From positions 1 through 32,114 of the forward strand of contig JANYKU010000032.1 in NCBI GenBank assembly GCA_025358075.1: a DNA stretch of 32,114 bases. The letters run 5' to 3'. Made by a program: the position numbers and the translations under genes. Below are positions 29,656 to 32,114 of this stretch, in pieces; the first letter of the stretch is position 1; each line of letters begins with the position of its first letter. This stretch comes from Ilumatobacteraceae bacterium. Lineage in GTDB: Bacteria > Actinomycetota > Acidimicrobiia > Acidimicrobiales > Ilumatobacteraceae. The notes beneath the pieces are model-generated. The model was not told the DNA's origin, made no database searches, and was given only the letters and a program-made list of their open reading frames with translations.

Positions 29656-32114
29656 ATGGCCGATCACCCGGTTCTCGAGGCGTTCTCGCCGGCGGTTCGG
29701 GCCTGGTTCGCGGCGTCGTTCCCGGCCCCCACCACGGCGCAGGTCGATGGCTGGCCATCCATCCTTTCCGGGGCGCACACGCTCGTTTGCGCGCCGACCG
29801 GCAGCGGCAAGACCCTCACCGCCTTCCTCGCCTCCATCGACCGGTTGTGCACCACCGAGCCCGCCGACCCCAAGCGCAGAACGCGGGTCTTGTACATCTC
29901 GCCGTTGCGGGCCCTGGCCTTCGACGTCGAGAAGAACCTGCGGGCGCCCATGATGGGCATCGGCCTGGCGGCAGAGCGGCTCGGGGTGCCGTTCCACCAA
30001 CCGACGGTGGCCATGCGCACCGGCGACACCTCGTCTCGCGATCGGCAGGCGCTGATCCGTCATCCGGTCGATCTGTTGATCACCACGCCCGAGAGCCTGT
30101 ACCTCATGCTCACCTCGTCGGCCGCCGACACGCTCGTCAACGTCGACACGGTCATCATCGACGAGATCCATGCGATGGCCGCCACGAAGCGGGGCGCCCA
30201 CCTCATGCTTTCGTTGGAGCGTCTCGAAGCGATCGCGGCCCGCCCGCCGCAACGCATCGGTCTGTCGGCGACGCAGCGCCCGCTCGAAGAGGTGGCCCAT
30301 TTTCTCGGCGGTCAGTCAGCCGATGGCAGCCGCCGGCCGGTCAACATCGTCGATGCCGGCATCCGCAAGCAGATGGAAGTCGATGTGGTCGTGCCTGCCG
30401 AGGAGATGGGTGGCATCTGGGAGAGCGTCTATCCCGCAGTGCTCGCACAGGTGCTGGCTCATCGCAGCACCATCATCTTCTGCAATTCCAGGCGTCAGGC
30501 CGAGCGTTTGGCGGCCAACCTCAACGAGCTCGCTGGCGACGAACTGGTCAAGGCCCACCACGGTTCGCTGGCGCGCGAGCAGCGAGTCATCATCGAAGAC
30601 GAGCTCAAACGCGGTCTGCTGCGCGGCATCGTCGCCACCAGTTCACTGGAGCTCGGCATCGACATGGGTGCAGTCGATCTGGTGATCCAGGTCGAGTCGC
30701 CGGGGGCGGTGTCGCGAGGCATGCAGCGGGTTGGTCGCGCCGGGCACTCCGTCGGCGAGCCCAGCCGCGGCACCTTGTACCCAAAGCACCGAGGCGACCT
30801 GCTCGAGGCCGCGGTGGTCGCCCAGCGAATGGTCACCGGTCAGATCGAGAGCACCCGGTTCCTTCGCAACCCGCTCGACGTGCTTGCCCAGCAGATCGTT
30901 GCCCACGTCGCCACGCACCCCGAATGCTCCGTCGCATCGGTCGCCTCACTCGTGCGCCGCTGTGCCAACTTCGCCGAGTTGAGCGACGATCTGCTGCACA
31001 ACGTGCTCGATCTGCTGTCGGGCCGCTACCCCAGCGACGAGTTCAACGAACTGCGACCGCGCATCGTGTGGGACCGTACGGCCGGCACGCTGCGAGCCCG
31101 AGAAGGGTCCAAGCGATTGGCAGTCACCAGCGGTGGCACCATCCCCGACCGCGGCCTGTTCGGCGTGTTCCTCCCCGACGGCACTCGTGTCGGCGAGCTC
31201 GACGAAGAGATGGTCTACGAGAGCCGGCCGGGCGAGACGTTCGTGCTCGGGGCCAGCACCTGGCGCATCGAAGACATCACCTTCGAGCGGGTCACGGTCA
31301 CGCCGGCGCCGGGCGAGCAAGGCAAGATGCCGTTCTGGCACGGCGATCGACCGGGCCGCCCGCTCGAGCTCGGGCGGGCGCTCGGCGCGTTCCAACGCGA
31401 GATGCGAGCGCTTGGTGCCGACGTCGCCACCGAACGCCTCATGGGCGACTATCGGCTCGACCGGTTCGCCGCCGGCAACGTCGTCACCTATCTCGACGAG
31501 CAAGCTCAGGCCACCGGCGTGGTGCCCGACGATCGCACCGTTGTCATCGAGCGCTTCCGTGACGAGATCGGTGATTGGCGCGTCTGCATCCTCACCCCCT
31601 TCGGTACTCCGGTGCACGCGCCGTGGGCCATGGCCATCGAACGTCGGCTGATCGAGCGCTACGACATGCCCATCGAAACGATGTGGAGCGACGACGGCAT
31701 CGTGCTGCGATTGCCAGAGGCCGCCGACAACGTGCCGCTCGCCGACCTCATCATCGACCCCGACGACATCGACGAGCTCGTCGTCGGCGCGTTGCCGCAG
31801 ACCTCGCTGTTCTCGGCTCGATTCCGCGAATGCGCGGCTCGGGCCCTTCTGCTGCCGCGCCGACGGCCGGATCGGCGAACGCCGTTGTGGCAGCAGCGCC
31901 AACGTTCCGCCGACCTGTTGGCGGTGGCGGCGAAGTATCCGAGCTTCCCGATCCTGTTGGAAACGTCGCGTGAATGTCTTCAGGACGTGTTCGACCTTCC
32001 CGCCCTGCGCGAAGTGCTCGGCCAGCTACGTAGCCGCGCCGTGCGCGTTGTCAGCGTCGACACCGCCAAGGCTTCGCCGTTCGCTCAGAGCCTGCTGTTC
32101 AACTGGATCGCCGC
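29656..32114 (+). CDS. lhr: Lhr-type large superfamily 2 helicase (3' end outside window)
   Basis: The frame is open from an ATG to the right edge (819 residues; Lhr is about 1500). Lhr is an ATP-dependent single-strand DNA translocase that unwinds DNA and RNA-DNA hybrids and takes part in DNA repair. The N-terminal Q-like motif FPAPTTAQVDGW precedes Walker A APTGSGKT (about 47-54). DEIHAM (Asp169) is the Walker B, followed by GLSATQRPLEEVA (motif III), TIIFCNSRRQAERL (IV), ATSSLELGIDMGAVDLVIQVESP (V) and MQRVGRAGH (VI). The later part, VTSGGTIPDRGLFGVFLPDG and VGELDEEMVYESRPGETFVLGASTW, is the Lhr-specific barrel domain, which distinguishes it from other SF2 helicases. TAACCT ends 6 bases before the ATG. 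Confidence 0.93.
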   Translation, partial: MADHPVLEAFSPAVRAWFAASFPAPTTAQVDGWPSILSGAHTLVCAPTGSGKTLTAFLASIDRLCTTEPADPKRRTRVLYISPLRALAFDVEKNLRAPMMGIGLAAERLGVPFHQPTVAMRTGDTSSRDRQALIRHPVDLLITTPESLYLMLTSSAADTLVNVDTVIIDEIHAMAATKRGAHLMLSLERLEAIAARPPQRIGLSATQRPLEEVAHFLGGQSADGSRRPVNIVDAGIRKQMEVDVVVPAEEMGGIWESVYPAVLAQVLAHRSTIIFCNSRRQAERLAANLNELAGDELVKAHHGSLAREQRVIIEDELKRGLLRGIVATSSLELGIDMGAVDLVIQVESPGAVSRGMQRVGRAGHSVGEPSRGTLYPKHRGDLLEAAVVAQRMVTGQIESTRFLRNPLDVLAQQIVAHVATHPECSVASVASLVRRCANFAELSDDLLHNVLDLLSGRYPSDEFNELRPRIVWDRTAGTLRAREGSKRLAVTSGGTIPDRGLFGVFLPDGTRVGELDEEMVYESRPGETFVLGASTWRIEDITFERVTVTPAPGEQGKMPFWHGDRPGRPLELGRALGAFQREMRALGADVATERLMGDYRLDRFAAGNVVTYLDEQAQATGVVPDDRTVVIERFRDEIGDWRVCILTPFGTPVHAPWAMAIERRLIERYDMPIETMWSDDGIVLRLPEAADNVPLADLIIDPDDIDELVVGALPQTSLFSARFRECAARALLLPRRRPDRRTPLWQQRQRSADLLAVAAKYPSFPILLETSRECLQDVFDLPALREVLGQLRSRAVRVVSVDTAKASPFAQSLLFNWIA

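Noticed and set aside
29787..31562. A 591-codon plus-strand open frame inside lhr in another frame
   Set aside because: The translation is Arg/Pro/Ala-rich shadow sequence; the true Lhr frame from 29656 carries all helicase motifs and simply runs off the window edge.

Overview
The window is a very compact, high-GC chromosomal segment. It has no RNA genes, insertion sequences, CRISPR arrays or phage genes, and no gene-free stretch above about 120 bases. Gene content and codon use point to an actinobacterium, probably class Acidimicrobiia (Ilumatobacter-like). The evidence is GTG/TTG starts, Zincin_2, RNB-type RNase, HelD and class E sortase families, and heme genes of the coproporphyrin type. 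That placement is inference from family resemblance; no search was run.

Layout. 2-562: the end of an MFS transporter. 465-3848: a Zincin_2 protein, an SDR-like protein with a C-terminal membrane anchor, and a membrane-anchored HtrA/PDZ-like protein; all three lack canonical catalytic residues. 3941-7086: a tight operon of moaE, a small membrane protein, mreB and an RNB ribonuclease. 7093-10823 (minus): a GT39-like membrane protein, TesB-type thioesterase and a sugar-dehydrogenase-like lipoprotein. 10845-13442: a methyltransferase, an ALDH7-family dehydrogenase and a small unknown protein. 13433-16549 (minus): an overlapping trio of GT4 glycosyltransferase, methyltransferase and alpha/alpha-toroid protein, probably one surface-glycan or lipid modification unit. 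16660-18759: a GGDEF/EAL c-di-GMP enzyme. 18664-19919: an aldose-epimerase-like protein and dtd. 19897-22191 (minus): an Lnt-like protein with Ser in place of the catalytic Cys, and a lipobox-bearing sortase. 22214-25508 (minus): hemE-hemH-hemY with 4-base overlaps. 25626-26686: a DtxR/MntR-family regulator with unusual metal ligands, coupled to a small lipoprotein. 26649-29576 (minus): a HelD-like RNAP-associated helicase and a Phd/PIN toxin-antitoxin pair. 29656-end: the start of an Lhr helicase.

The strongest window-wide signal is promoter architecture. Nearly every gene that begins a transcription unit has a (T/C)AnnnT hexamer ending 6-10 bases before its start codon, which is the signature of leaderless or near-leaderless mRNAs. 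I used this to choose several GTG and TTG starts. Two divergent genes (10823 minus, 10845 plus) have -10 hexamers that physically overlap, suggesting a bidirectional promoter. All eight convergent gene pairs either overlap (10-98 bases) or are separated by 21 bases or fewer, so there is no room for ordinary intergenic terminators.

I did not find a clearly new defence or mobile system. The best candidates for undescribed biology are the GT4-methyltransferase-toroid trio, the run of apparent pseudoenzymes at 465-3848, the Ser-for-Cys Lnt homologue, and the regulator with altered metal ligands beside the heme operon.
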